Origin: HGM04593 sp045660825
GTDB taxonomy: Bacteria > Bacteroidota > Bacteroidia > Bacteroidales > Bacteroidaceae
Direction: 5' to 3'
DNA length: 64,000 nt
Assembly (NCBI GenBank): GCA_045660825.1
Contig: JAZREN010000045.1
Location: 124,001-188,000 of the forward strand
Below are positions 1 to 7,280 of this stretch, piece by piece (within the stretch, counting starts at the first letter, position 1; the number at the start of each line of letters is the position of its first letter). The notes below the pieces were generated by a model that saw only the letters and a program-made list of their open reading frames with translations, made no database searches and was not told where the DNA came from. The position numbers and the translations under genes were made by a program.

Positions 1-298
1 CGTTTATTTTCTTTTCATCCTCTGGCCTGTCCTTGTTTATGTATTCAAAGTCGAATTTCATCCTGTATCTCGGCAGGGTGCTGACCAGGAGCCCGCCGTC
101 ATCGGCCAGGATATTGCCGCGGTGTGCCTCAATGGGTACGTTGTGCTTTATGTTCTTCTCCTTGATCTTATTCCAGTCATCACGTTCAATGAACATTATT
201 ATGGCAGCCTTGCCAATAATAATAATTCCAAAGGTGGTGAACAGGAATATCACCAGCAGGTTGAAACGTAGAACGGAGTTTTCGCGGAACTTGAACAT
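1..298 (-). CDS. ftsI: FtsI/PBP3 division transpeptidase, N-terminal part (runs off the window)
   Basis: About 99 N-terminal residues are present, starting at the ATG whose complement lies at 296-298. A short basic N-terminus is followed by one membrane segment (about residues 12-35) and then the start of the periplasmic part, with the sequence EAHRGNILADD, the usual PBP dimerisation-domain motif in which an Arg-Gly-x-Ile-x-Asp pattern follows the membrane anchor. FtsI cross-links septal peptidoglycan in the divisome at the inner membrane. It starts 15 nt after ftsL, in the mraZ-rsmH-ftsL-ftsI order typical of the dcw cluster. The transpeptidase domain is outside the window, so catalytic residues cannot be checked. 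Confidence 0.9.
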   Translation of the reverse strand, partial: MFKFRENSVLRFNLLVIFLFTTFGIIIIGKAAIIMFIERDDWNKIKEKNIKHNVPIEAHRGNILADDGGLLVSTLPRYRMKFDFEYINKDRPEDEKKIN

Positions 299-313
299 CT
301 TTTAGTCGGTTGT

Positions 314-679
314 TTATTTGTTTATCTTATAAGGACCATGCTGTGATGGTCTGTTGTCTTGTGAACGTTGTGATGAGAAATCGCTTCCCTTTTCGGCCAA
401 CAACTTTTCAATCTCTGTCATTCTGCACTGGTAGGCGAACTCGCTTTGTATTGTCAGGAGGTTATTCCTTATCTCGTTTTTCCTTTTGTTCAGTTTGTTT
501 ATTTTAACTACTTCCTGCTCGGATTGGTAGCGGTTGCTTACATAAAGGAAACAATATACTACAATCAGTCCCATGAGCATGGCATTCTTTGTGAATATTG
601 TAAAGATGCGTCCACCCATCAGGGTGTCGAAAAAGCCTTGCTTGCGTTTTTTGTTTTTGTTTTTGTTTTCACCTTCCAT
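314..679 (-). CDS. ftsL: FtsL-like divisome protein
   Basis: A 121-residue protein with a lysine/asparagine-rich cytoplasmic tail (about 1-15), one hydrophobic segment around residues 33-48 and a charged, coiled-coil-like periplasmic part (about 52-100). This small bitopic architecture and its place between rsmH and ftsI identify it as FtsL, the partner of FtsB/FtsQ that activates the FtsWI septal synthase. FtsL sequences diverge strongly, so the call rests mainly on position and topology. Its ATG overlaps the rsmH stop by one base (TGATG), which points to translational coupling. Confidence 0.85.
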   Translation of the reverse strand: MEGENKNKNKKRKQGFFDTLMGGRIFTIFTKNAMLMGLIVVYCFLYVSNRYQSEQEVVKINKLNKRKNEIRNNLLTIQSEFAYQCRMTEIEKLLAEKGSDFSSQRSQDNRPSQHGPYKINK

Positions 680-1593
680 CAGTCTGTCTCCTTTTTTATT
701 GCAATTCTGAGCTTTGCACTGCGTGAGCGTGGATTACGCTCCATTTCCTCATCTGTCGGTGCAATCACCTTCTTCATGTCAAAAGGCGATGTGGTGTTAC
801 CGAAGAAATCCTTTTCCACCTTTCCCTCAAAGTTACCGCTCTTCATGAAGTTCTTTACAATGCGGTCTTCAATAGAGTGGTAGGTGATTACTACCAGTCG
901 ACCACCGGGCTTCAACAGGTCCTTGGCGCCTACGAGCATCTCCTGCAGGGCTTCAATCTCCTTGTTTATCTCAATGCGCAGCGCCTGGAACACCTTCGCC
1001 ATCTCTTTTTTCTCGCGCTGTGGCGGGCAGAACTGTTTTGCTATCTCAATAAGCTCGTTTACGCGCTTGATGGGTTTCTCGCTTCTTGTCTTTACAATCT
1101 TTGCAGCCAGCTTGCGTGCGCAGTTCAACTCTCCGTACAATTTGAATATCCTTGTCAGTTCCTCCTCGCTGGCGCGGTTCAGCAGGTCGGCGGCTGTTTC
1201 GCCTCCGCGTTTGTTCATGCGCATGTCAAGGTCGGCGTCGAAACGGAACGAGAAACCGCGTGTCTCGTCGTCGAAATGGTGCCCCGATACACCAAGATCG
1301 GCCAAAATAGCATCAACCTTTGTTGCGTTGTGGTAGCGCATGAAGTTGTATATGAACCTGAAGTTTCCGCGCACAAAGGTGAAACGCTTGTCATCGGGAG
1401 CATTCTGTTCGGCATCGGCATCCTGGTCAAAACTGTAGAGATGTCCTTTTGCTCCAAGGCGTGAGAGAATCTCGCGCGAATGTCCTCCTCCGCCGAATGT
1501 CACGTCAATACATGTGTTGTTTGCTCCAATCTCCATTCCGTCCACGCTCTCCTTGAGCAGCACCGGGGTATGGTATACTTCGGGGTTATTCAT
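679..1593 (-). CDS. rsmH: 16S rRNA m4C1402 methyltransferase RsmH (MraW)
   Basis: A 304-residue enzyme that N4-methylates C1402 of 16S rRNA with S-adenosylmethionine. It opens with the family signature YHTPVLLKESVDGM (about 7-20), then the SAM-binding glycine-rich segment DVTFGGGGHSREIL (about 30-43), and ends with the characteristic RSRSAKLRIA (about 288-297). Length is normal for the family. Its first eight bases (ATGAATAA) overlap the end of mraZ, and its stop overlaps the ftsL start, so mraZ, rsmH and ftsL form one tightly coupled transcription unit. Confidence 0.97.
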   Translation of the reverse strand: MNNPEVYHTPVLLKESVDGMEIGANNTCIDVTFGGGGHSREILSRLGAKGHLYSFDQDADAEQNAPDDKRFTFVRGNFRFIYNFMRYHNATKVDAILADLGVSGHHFDDETRGFSFRFDADLDMRMNKRGGETAADLLNRASEEELTRIFKLYGELNCARKLAAKIVKTRSEKPIKRVNELIEIAKQFCPPQREKKEMAKVFQALRIEINKEIEALQEMLVGAKDLLKPGGRLVVITYHSIEDRIVKNFMKSGNFEGKVEKDFFGNTTSPFDMKKVIAPTDEEMERNPRSRSAKLRIAIKKETD

Positions 1594-2050
1594 TGTGGCC
1601 TCCTTTCTCTGCGGTCATTATCTTTTCGAGTTCGCGACCAAAATCGGTCGGGTTCATAAACGGTTTGTCCAGTTTCTCCTTTGCCCATATCTCGATAGTG
1701 TCGTCCATACCAATGAAACGCACTCCCTGGGTGATGCCGGCCATTGCCATATAACGCTTGGGTAACAGAATGCGGCCATTGCTGTCAATGCTAAGTTCCT
1801 CTACGTCAGCAACGAATTGGCGGAATATCATCTGGTGCGCCGCGTTCCATCGGTCGAGGCGGCTACGTAGCAGGTCAAGTTGCTCGTTCCAGCTCTTTTC
1901 TGGGTACAGTACAAGGCAGTCTTGATATACGTCCTTGCGCAACATCACCTTCTCGCAACCTGCTTCCTGCAGAATGCGGCGGAAACATGCCGGCAAGAAT
2001 ACTCTGCCTTTGCTGTCGCTTTTAGCCTCTATGTTACCAATGAAACGCAT
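1586..2050 (-). CDS. mraZ: Transcriptional regulator MraZ
   Basis: A 154-residue DNA-binding protein with two tandem SpoVT-AbrB folds. Each carries the DxxGR signature: DSKGRVFLP near residue 11 and DSNGRILLP near residue 96. In other bacteria MraZ forms a ring, binds three or four TGGGN repeats and represses the dcw operon. I start it at the ATG at 2048-2050 (MRFIGNIEAK); the frame is open further upstream, but that extension would run through the promoter and operator described at 2080-2112. It heads the mraZ-rsmH-ftsL-ftsI unit. Confidence 0.96.
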   Translation of the reverse strand: MRFIGNIEAKSDSKGRVFLPACFRRILQEAGCEKVMLRKDVYQDCLVLYPEKSWNEQLDLLRSRLDRWNAAHQMIFRQFVADVEELSIDSNGRILLPKRYMAMAGITQGVRFIGMDDTIEIWAKEKLDKPFMNPTDFGRELEKIMTAEKGGHNE

Positions 2051-2079
2051 ACTTTTAACCGAAAATATAATATTCGTTT

Positions 2080-2112
2080 CAAAATTACACAATTCCCCAC
2101 AATTCCCCACAA
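2080..2112 (-). promoter_or_regulatory. mraZ promoter, Bacteroidota type
   Basis: On the minus strand a TAATTTTG -7 element (complement of 2080-2087) is preceded at 22 nt by TTG (complement of 2110-2112). The -7 fits TAnnTTTG exactly; the spacing is slightly longer than the usual 19-21. Transcription would start near 2072, giving a leader of about 20 nt to the MraZ ATG at 2050. Confidence 0.65.
2085..2112 (-). promoter_or_regulatory. MraZ operator: tandem 10-bp repeats with TGGGG boxes
   Basis: Read on the minus strand, two identical decamers ATTGTGGGGA follow each other, then a third degenerate one (ATTGTGTAAT). The TGGGG cores lie at 2105-2109 and 2095-2099, 10 bp apart, in the TGGGN-N5 arrangement known for MraZ sites. 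They occupy the spacer just upstream of the -7 element of the mraZ promoter, where binding would block RNA polymerase, so autorepression is the likely role. Confidence 0.8.
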
Positions 2113-2272
2113 TTTTCAATGGAAAAATAAAATAAAGTTTTCAACAGCCTGTTAAGAACGTTTCTCTTATTGCTTGGTGGTGTCTATCGTGTTGATGTAT
2201 AGTCTATTAATCAATGCTCTTCTTGAAAGCATTCCGGTGGGGTGTTAATCGAGCTTTTTTGTGCTCTTGATG

Positions 2273-2303
2273 TTGCAACCAAACGTTAAAAGAACTACTT
2301 TTG
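2273..2303 (+). promoter_or_regulatory. Promoter of the M28 peptidase gene
   Basis: TTG at 2273-2275, a 20-nt spacer, and TACTTTTG at 2296-2303, matching the Bacteroidota -33/-7 consensus. Transcription from about 2310 excludes the in-frame GTG at 2261 and supports the ATG at 2324. Confidence 0.7.
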
Positions 2304-2323
2304 CGAAAAAACAAACTATCATC

Positions 2324-3241
2324 ATGTCAAGGTTTACAGCAACATTTGCAGTACTGCTACTCTTTCCTTTTGCGGTGTTTTCTCAAAAATATATTGAGCG
2401 CGGATACCGCACAATTCTATCATCCGATGCTCGGGTTTTTGTTGAAACGCTTGCGTCCGATTCTTTGCAGGGGCGCGATGCCGGTGAAGAGGGTGGTCGC
2501 ATGGCGGCTGAATATATTGTATCTTTGCTTGGGGAGTGGAGCATTGGGCCTCTTGCTGACGATGGATATCTGCAACCTTTTGTTGTCAACGGTTGTGAAA
2601 TGAACAATATACTTGCCGTTATTCCCGGCAAGAGCGATGAGTATGTGGTGGTGGGAGCGCACTATGACCATGTGGGCATTGGAGTTGCAATTGATGGCGA
2701 CAGCTGCTACAATGGAGCAGATGACAACGCCTCGGGTGTGTCGGCGGTGTTGCAAGTTGCACGTGCTGTAAAAAAGATGCGCCGTGCGCCGCAACGTGGT
2801 ATTATATTCGCTTTTTGGGATGGCGAGGAAAAAGGATTGCTCGGCTCGCGTCATTTTGTTGAAAATTGTGCCTTTTTATCGCATGTTTCTGCCTATATGA
2901 ACTTTGATATGATCGGTCGCGGACCGGTCGACAATCCCAAGCATGTAACCTATTTCTATACGGCCTCGCATCCCGCTTTCGGCGATTGGCTTAAAGAGGA
3001 TATGGAACTGCGCGGCTTCTCCTTCGTTCCCGATTATCGTGCATGGGACAAGCCCGTTGGCGGTAGTGACAACACCTGGTTTGCCAAGAACGGAATCCCC
3101 ATTGTGTGGTATCACACCGAGGGACACCCCGACTATCATCGCCCGTCGGACACGGCCGACAAAATAGATTATGAAAAGATGGTTGACATCACCCGCGCCG
3201 CCTTCCTATGTACCTGGCGCCTGGCGAATGAAAAGTATTGA
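2324..3241 (+). CDS. Secreted M28-family zinc aminopeptidase
   Basis: A 305-residue exported metallopeptidase. A signal peptide (about 1-20, ending VFSQ) is followed by the complete M28 metal-ligand set in order: His in GAHYDHVG (about 115), Asp in NGADDNASG, the Glu-Glu pair in WDGEEKGLLG, Asp in NFDMIGRG and a C-terminal His in HTEGHPDYHRPSD. Such enzymes remove N-terminal residues from peptides in the periplasm or outside the cell. The start at ATG 2324 is chosen because it gives a clean signal peptide and lies just after the promoter. It is monocistronic and ends in a strong hairpin shared with the convergent nhaA gene. The exact substrate cannot be told. Confidence 0.9.
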   Translation: MSRFTATFAVLLLFPFAVFSQKYIERGYRTILSSDARVFVETLASDSLQGRDAGEEGGRMAAEYIVSLLGEWSIGPLADDGYLQPFVVNGCEMNNILAVIPGKSDEYVVVGAHYDHVGIGVAIDGDSCYNGADDNASGVSAVLQVARAVKKMRRAPQRGIIFAFWDGEEKGLLGSRHFVENCAFLSHVSAYMNFDMIGRGPVDNPKHVTYFYTASHPAFGDWLKEDMELRGFSFVPDYRAWDKPVGGSDNTWFAKNGIPIVWYHTEGHPDYHRPSDTADKIDYEKMVDITRAAFLCTWRLANEKY

Positions 3242-3284
3242 TACACAAAAAAGGAGTTGCGTCTGCAACTCCTTTTTTGTGTAT
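3241..3284. terminator. Bidirectional terminator between the M28 gene and nhaA
   Basis: A perfect 20-bp stem (3241-3260 with 3265-3284) with a 4-nt loop, with A-run and T-run arms. The M28 stop codon lies at its left edge. The A/T-rich lower stem lets it act for both converging genes. Confidence 0.9.
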
Positions 3285-3297
3285 ATATGTTTCTTGC

Positions 3298-4635
3298 TTA
3301 CACCTTTTTAGGCAGGAATCTGTTGAGCAGCAGACAACCGGCTATTGCCGAAATTATAGAACCGCACAGGATTCCCAATTTTGCTTCGGCAAGTAGCGTA
3401 GAACTGCTGCCGAGTGCCGCATAGGAGAGGTCGGCAATGAAGATTGATACTGTGAGACCAATACCGCAAAGCATACATACCGATGCGAATGATTTCCAGT
3501 CGGCTCCCTGTGGAAGCTGTACAAAACCCAATTTGATTGCAATCCATGAGAACGAGAAGACACCTATGAACTTGCCGGCAACAAGACCGATGATTACCGA
3601 GAGGCCGATGCCACCGAAGATGCTTCCTATGCTCATTGCAGATAGGTCGATACCAACATTTGCAAAGGCAAATAGCGGGATGATGAAATAGCTGATTATA
3701 TTGTGCAGTCTGTCCTCAAGTTCCTGCAGGGGACTGATGAGCTTGTCGGCGGCTGACTCAATGCTCTTGAGCTTATGAATCTCCTCGTGTGTGAGTATGG
3801 CGGTGTGGTGTTTGCCCATAACGTGAACCTCATTGAAACCGCTTATATTCTCCTTTATACGCTCAATGTAACGCACAGCGCCTCTGCGCAGTGAACCGGG
3901 TACGCAGAATGCGACAATCACTCCTGCAATGGTTGAGTGTATTCCCGAGTTGAGCATAAAATACCAAAGCACAAGGCCTGTTACAATGTAGAAGTTCTTT
4001 GACATAATCTTCCTGTAGTTACCGATAACAAGAACGGCCACACAAGCGGCTGCAAGCAACAGGTAATTCAGGTCAATTGTCGAAGAGTAGAAGAGGGCGA
4101 TGACGATGATACCGCCAAGGTCGTCGGCTACGGCAAGCGCGGCAAGGAATACCTTTAGGCCAATTGGTACTCGCTTGTCAAAAATGGAGAGTACGCCAAG
4201 CGAGAATGCAATGTCTGTCGCCATGGGTATGGCTACGCCGCGCAGCATGTCGGGGTCGCCGGGGCATGTGAGCCAAAAGAAAAGCACCGGAATAAGCATA
4301 CCGCCACAAGCGCCAATGATGGGCAACATTGCTTTTTTTACCGATGACAGCTCGCCCACAAGTATCTCGCGCTTGATTTCAAGACCTACCGAAAGGAAGA
4401 ATATTGCCATCAAAAAGTCATTGATAACCTGGATAAGTGTCATTGGGTGGCCGTTGTGGCTGAACAGGTTGAACTTTCCGATAGAAAGGCTTACCTCCTG
4501 GTTCCAGAATTTGAAGAACTCGTCCTTTAGCGGCGAGTTTGCAAGGGCAAGAGCAAAAATGGCGCACACAATGAGAACAACGCTGCTGTTCACATACTTC
4601 TTCACCATGCTCTTGAAACTGTAGTTGTGTGTCAT
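3298..4635 (-). CDS. nhaA: Na+/H+ antiporter NhaA
   Basis: A 445-residue polytopic inner-membrane antiporter that exports sodium in exchange for protons. Diagnostic sequences are MATDIAFSLGVL and AVADDLGGIIVIALFY, carrying the transport aspartates equivalent to Asp133 and the Asp163/164 pair of E. coli NhaA. Around residues 255-310 there is a charged hydrophilic insertion before the last helices, as in other Bacteroidota NhaA proteins, which makes it longer than the E. coli protein (388). Start ATG 4635 is chosen over the more upstream one at 4686 because the -7 box at 4684-4691 lies across that upstream start. Confidence 0.95.
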   Translation of the reverse strand: MTHNYSFKSMVKKYVNSSVVLIVCAIFALALANSPLKDEFFKFWNQEVSLSIGKFNLFSHNGHPMTLIQVINDFLMAIFFLSVGLEIKREILVGELSSVKKAMLPIIGACGGMLIPVLFFWLTCPGDPDMLRGVAIPMATDIAFSLGVLSIFDKRVPIGLKVFLAALAVADDLGGIIVIALFYSSTIDLNYLLLAAACVAVLVIGNYRKIMSKNFYIVTGLVLWYFMLNSGIHSTIAGVIVAFCVPGSLRRGAVRYIERIKENISGFNEVHVMGKHHTAILTHEEIHKLKSIESAADKLISPLQELEDRLHNIISYFIIPLFAFANVGIDLSAMSIGSIFGGIGLSVIIGLVAGKFIGVFSFSWIAIKLGFVQLPQGADWKSFASVCMLCGIGLTVSIFIADLSYAALGSSSTLLAEAKLGILCGSIISAIAGCLLLNRFLPKKV

Positions 4636-4683
4636 GTGTATATATGTCTTTGTTATTTCTATGCGATTATTTTTTTTCGGCTG

Positions 4684-4691
4684 CAAAAGTA
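4684..4691 (-). promoter_or_regulatory. Probable -7 element of nhaA
   Basis: TACTTTTG on the minus strand, an exact TAnnTTTG match about 50 nt upstream of the chosen ATG. No good -33 TTTG is seen at the right distance. Confidence 0.5.
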
Positions 4692-4825
4692 TTTTCTTTT
4701 TTGTAGTAAATACCTGTTAATTTATTGTTAAATACGATTACAATGATAGATATTTCCGATAAATTGCGAATCTGTTTCCTATGCAATGCGGTGCGTTTGT
4801 GTTGCGATTTTTGGAAATGGCTGTT

Positions 4826-6556
4826 TTATCTCTTCAAATCCTGCATCTCATTCATGTTCATTATTTGTTCAATCTTCTTTATCCTTACCCACACGGTCTG
4901 TCGTGGATAATCGGTCAAGTTTACAATTTGTGGAGCAGACATGCCAATCTTCATAAGATAGCACACGCGCAACATTGGTTCACTTATTCGTTTGAACTTT
5001 GACTGCACCTCATATGTAAATTCCGGGTAAAGTTTGTCAATTGCACCAAGCAGTTCTTTCCACTCTTCGTCGTTAAGGCGATACTTCCCTTTTGAGGTTT
5101 TCTTCACTTTCTCAATTATATCACTGCCTTCCCCGGCAATATCATTCATAAGCATCAGTTTTGTAAGTTCGCGGTTCTGTGCAACAAGCAGTTTGAAATC
5201 CTCCTCGGCACCTTGCAACTGCTTGGCAAGCTTTGAATTGGTGATGTTTAAGGCCTCCAGTTCTCGGGTCTTTTGTTCAATTTCCCTTTTCTCCTTTGCT
5301 ATCTCAATATCCTTTTCGGCAGTCAAAGTCTTTGCCTGCTTAATATTCTCTTCCTTGCTCAAAATAACATCGAGCAACTGCTTCTTGCGCCAAAAATGGA
5401 ACACAGCGCCGCCAAGCAGCAGAATGATTGAGACCAAAACCACCAACATCGAGTTATACTTGAATTTTGCCGCCTTTTGCATCACAAGTGCCTCCTCTTC
5501 CTTGTCGCGTCTGTATTGGAAAAAGTTCTTTGCATTGCTTGTGTGCTCAAGGTTTATTTTGTCTATTACAGCCTCATTTGCATCAATGAACTTTATTGCA
5601 TATTCTGCAGCCTTTTCGTAATTCCCTTTGGCTGCATAGTATCTTGTCAGCCATCTTGCGGCATCATATTTGGTTTCAATTTGGTTCGTGGTGTCATATT
5701 GTTTTAGAAGAACTATTGCTGCACTATCTGCAGAGATGAATGTTTCATAATATAAAGCAAGGTTAGTCGCATAATTCCGTGGCAGTTCTTCTTTTTTTAA
5801 TAAGCCTAACAAATTATGGCATTGTAGTGCACTCTTTTCTCGTTTGTGTTTTGCATAATAGAACATTGCTATGGAGACTATGTCTGCATTCTTTTTGCAA
5901 ATACCATTTTTTAAAATGGTATTTATAGCTTTGTCACAAAAAAGTTTTGTATTTGTAGTATCACTTATTTTAAAGTGTGCTGTTGCCATATTCATATATG
6001 TCCTTTCGTCTGCAGTAGCATTCTTTATTGCAATATCGAGTTGTTTCAGTGCTACATTGAGCGATTCTGAATAATTGAGTTGCATTTCATACAAATAACT
6101 TAATTGAGAATATGCATTTTCCCATAATGCATTGTCTTTGTGGGAGTGAGTCTCGGCAATCTCCGCTGATTTAAGGAAATAAGTTACAGCATTTGGGTAA
6201 TCGTTAAGGTCACGGTATACACTGCCCATGTAATAATAGGCCTCTTGCTTCTCAATATCTGTGCCCATCTTTTCAAAGAAACTGCAAATGTTTTTTATTT
6301 CCTTGTCTGTTTTGTGCGTTATATACGCTTTATCCTGTAGCCTTATTTCTAATAAGGCCAACTTATTGCGCATGTACTCTGTCTCGTTATTAAACAATGG
6401 CCTTATTGAATCGAGTTTTTGCATTGCTGCTTGTGGCAATGTGTCACCCATTGCCTTTATATCGTCCAAATGCTTTAAAAGAACTTCGTTTTCTTGTTTG
6501 TTACAAGATACAAAAAATAGCGATGAAAACAGCAAAATTCGTATTAAATTTCTCAT
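4826..6556 (-). CDS. Membrane-spanning TPR regulator with C-terminal HTH
   Basis: A 576-residue protein. It begins with a lipoprotein-like signal (SSLFFVSC, Cys about 15), then a helical tetratricopeptide-repeat region (about 25-340), one strong transmembrane segment (about 366-388), a charged coiled coil (about 395-470) and a C-terminal helix-turn-helix-like region (about 525-570, with MLRVCYLMKIGMSAPQI and YPRQTVWVRIKKIE). This layout puts the repeats in the periplasm and the HTH in the cytoplasm, as in the Bacteroidota family of one-component membrane regulators. It is divergent from the gene at 6821, so it is a plausible regulator of that block. The ligand is unknown. The start at 6556 is chosen for the signal sequence. 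Confidence 0.8.
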   Translation of the reverse strand: MRNLIRILLFSSLFFVSCNKQENEVLLKHLDDIKAMGDTLPQAAMQKLDSIRPLFNNETEYMRNKLALLEIRLQDKAYITHKTDKEIKNICSFFEKMGTDIEKQEAYYYMGSVYRDLNDYPNAVTYFLKSAEIAETHSHKDNALWENAYSQLSYLYEMQLNYSESLNVALKQLDIAIKNATADERTYMNMATAHFKISDTTNTKLFCDKAINTILKNGICKKNADIVSIAMFYYAKHKREKSALQCHNLLGLLKKEELPRNYATNLALYYETFISADSAAIVLLKQYDTTNQIETKYDAARWLTRYYAAKGNYEKAAEYAIKFIDANEAVIDKINLEHTSNAKNFFQYRRDKEEEALVMQKAAKFKYNSMLVVLVSIILLLGGAVFHFWRKKQLLDVILSKEENIKQAKTLTAEKDIEIAKEKREIEQKTRELEALNITNSKLAKQLQGAEEDFKLLVAQNRELTKLMLMNDIAGEGSDIIEKVKKTSKGKYRLNDEEWKELLGAIDKLYPEFTYEVQSKFKRISEPMLRVCYLMKIGMSAPQIVNLTDYPRQTVWVRIKKIEQIMNMNEMQDLKR

Positions 6557-6715
6557 AATGATATTGTCTGTTCTTTGTATAATGCTAAAGTAATGTAAAT
6601 ATTTGAGTTGTGCAGCAACCTTTTGTCTAATCTTGTCTATTTTATTAAAAATATAGTGCTTGCTGTGGTGTGTTTCTTGCTTTTGCAAGGTGTTGAAAAT
6701 CAATAATATAAAAAT

Positions 6716-6760
6716 GGGGGGGGTGATTTTTTTTCTTGTGCTTGGACAGGCTTGGACAAG
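6716..6760 (+). repeat. G8/T8 tracts and tandem CTTGGACA repeat upstream of the accessory operon
   Basis: A run of eight G (6716-6723) and a run of eight T (6727-6734) are followed by two copies of CTTGGACA-two bases at 6741-6760, one helical turn apart. The repeats end 6 nt before the -33 box at 6767, the usual place for an activator. They are candidate binding sites for the divergent HTH protein; this is an inference from position only. Confidence 0.55.
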
Positions 6761-6766
6761 ATTTTC

Positions 6767-6797
6767 TTTGATGGATATAATAGCACTTCTACCTTTG
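6767..6797 (+). promoter_or_regulatory. Promoter of the 6.8-12.2 kb operon
   Basis: TTTG at 6767-6770, a 19-nt spacer, and TACCTTTG at 6790-6797: a full match to the Bacteroidota consensus. Expected start near 6804, giving a leader of about 17 nt to the ATG at 6821. Confidence 0.8.
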
Positions 6798-6820
6798 CAT
6801 AAACCAAAACAAAAAGAATT

Positions 6821-7234
6821 ATGAAGAAATTTTTTAACAAAGTTTTTTTGTGCTTTTCTCTACTATTGTTAAGTAGTGTTGTTTATGCACAGTCTGAAAA
6901 GGTGCTGGAGATTCCATTACAAGGTGCTGGTGACGATTTTAGGGGTAATCGAGAAGATGTAAAAAGGGACTTGGGCGTTTATTCTATTTTGCCAACTGTG
7001 TTATATAATGTAGCAGATGCTCATATTATAATAACCAGTCATTATACAACATTTGAATCAGTTGTATATTATATAGTGGATGAATTTGGCTTAGTGCAGC
7101 AACAAGGTGAAATGACATTGCGCAAAGGAGACGAGGTTGAACTACATCTTCTGCTTCTGCCTGTTGGTTCATACAAAATACTCTTTGATTTCTATGGAGA
7201 TCGCTACGAAGGAGAATTTGAAGTGGAAAAATGA
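6821..7234 (+). CDS. Small secreted DUF3244-like protein
   Basis: A 137-residue exported protein with a signal peptide (about 1-23, ending VVYAQ). The mature part looks like a single small beta-sandwich: a conserved-looking EIPLQG start, then alternating strands, and a terminal LPVGSYKILFDF...YEGEFEV pattern that resembles the DUF3244 family found only in Bacteroidota. No catalytic motif is visible. It is the first gene after a consensus promoter and is followed after 46 nt by the transglutaminase-like gene. It is AT-rich compared with the flanking housekeeping genes. The family assignment is by remembered pattern and moderately sure; the function is unknown. Confidence 0.7.
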   Translation: MKKFFNKVFLCFSLLLLSSVVYAQSEKVLEIPLQGAGDDFRGNREDVKRDLGVYSILPTVLYNVADAHIIITSHYTTFESVVYYIVDEFGLVQQQGEMTLRKGDEVELHLLLLPVGSYKILFDFYGDRYEGEFEVEK

Positions 7235-7280
7235 ATGCATTATATGCAAAAGTTCATCTATTAGTTATATATAGTTTTAT

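Noticed and set aside
6667..6735. G8 and T8 runs considered as a rho-independent terminator
   Set aside because: No stem of useful length is found before the T-run, and the region is a divergent promoter region.
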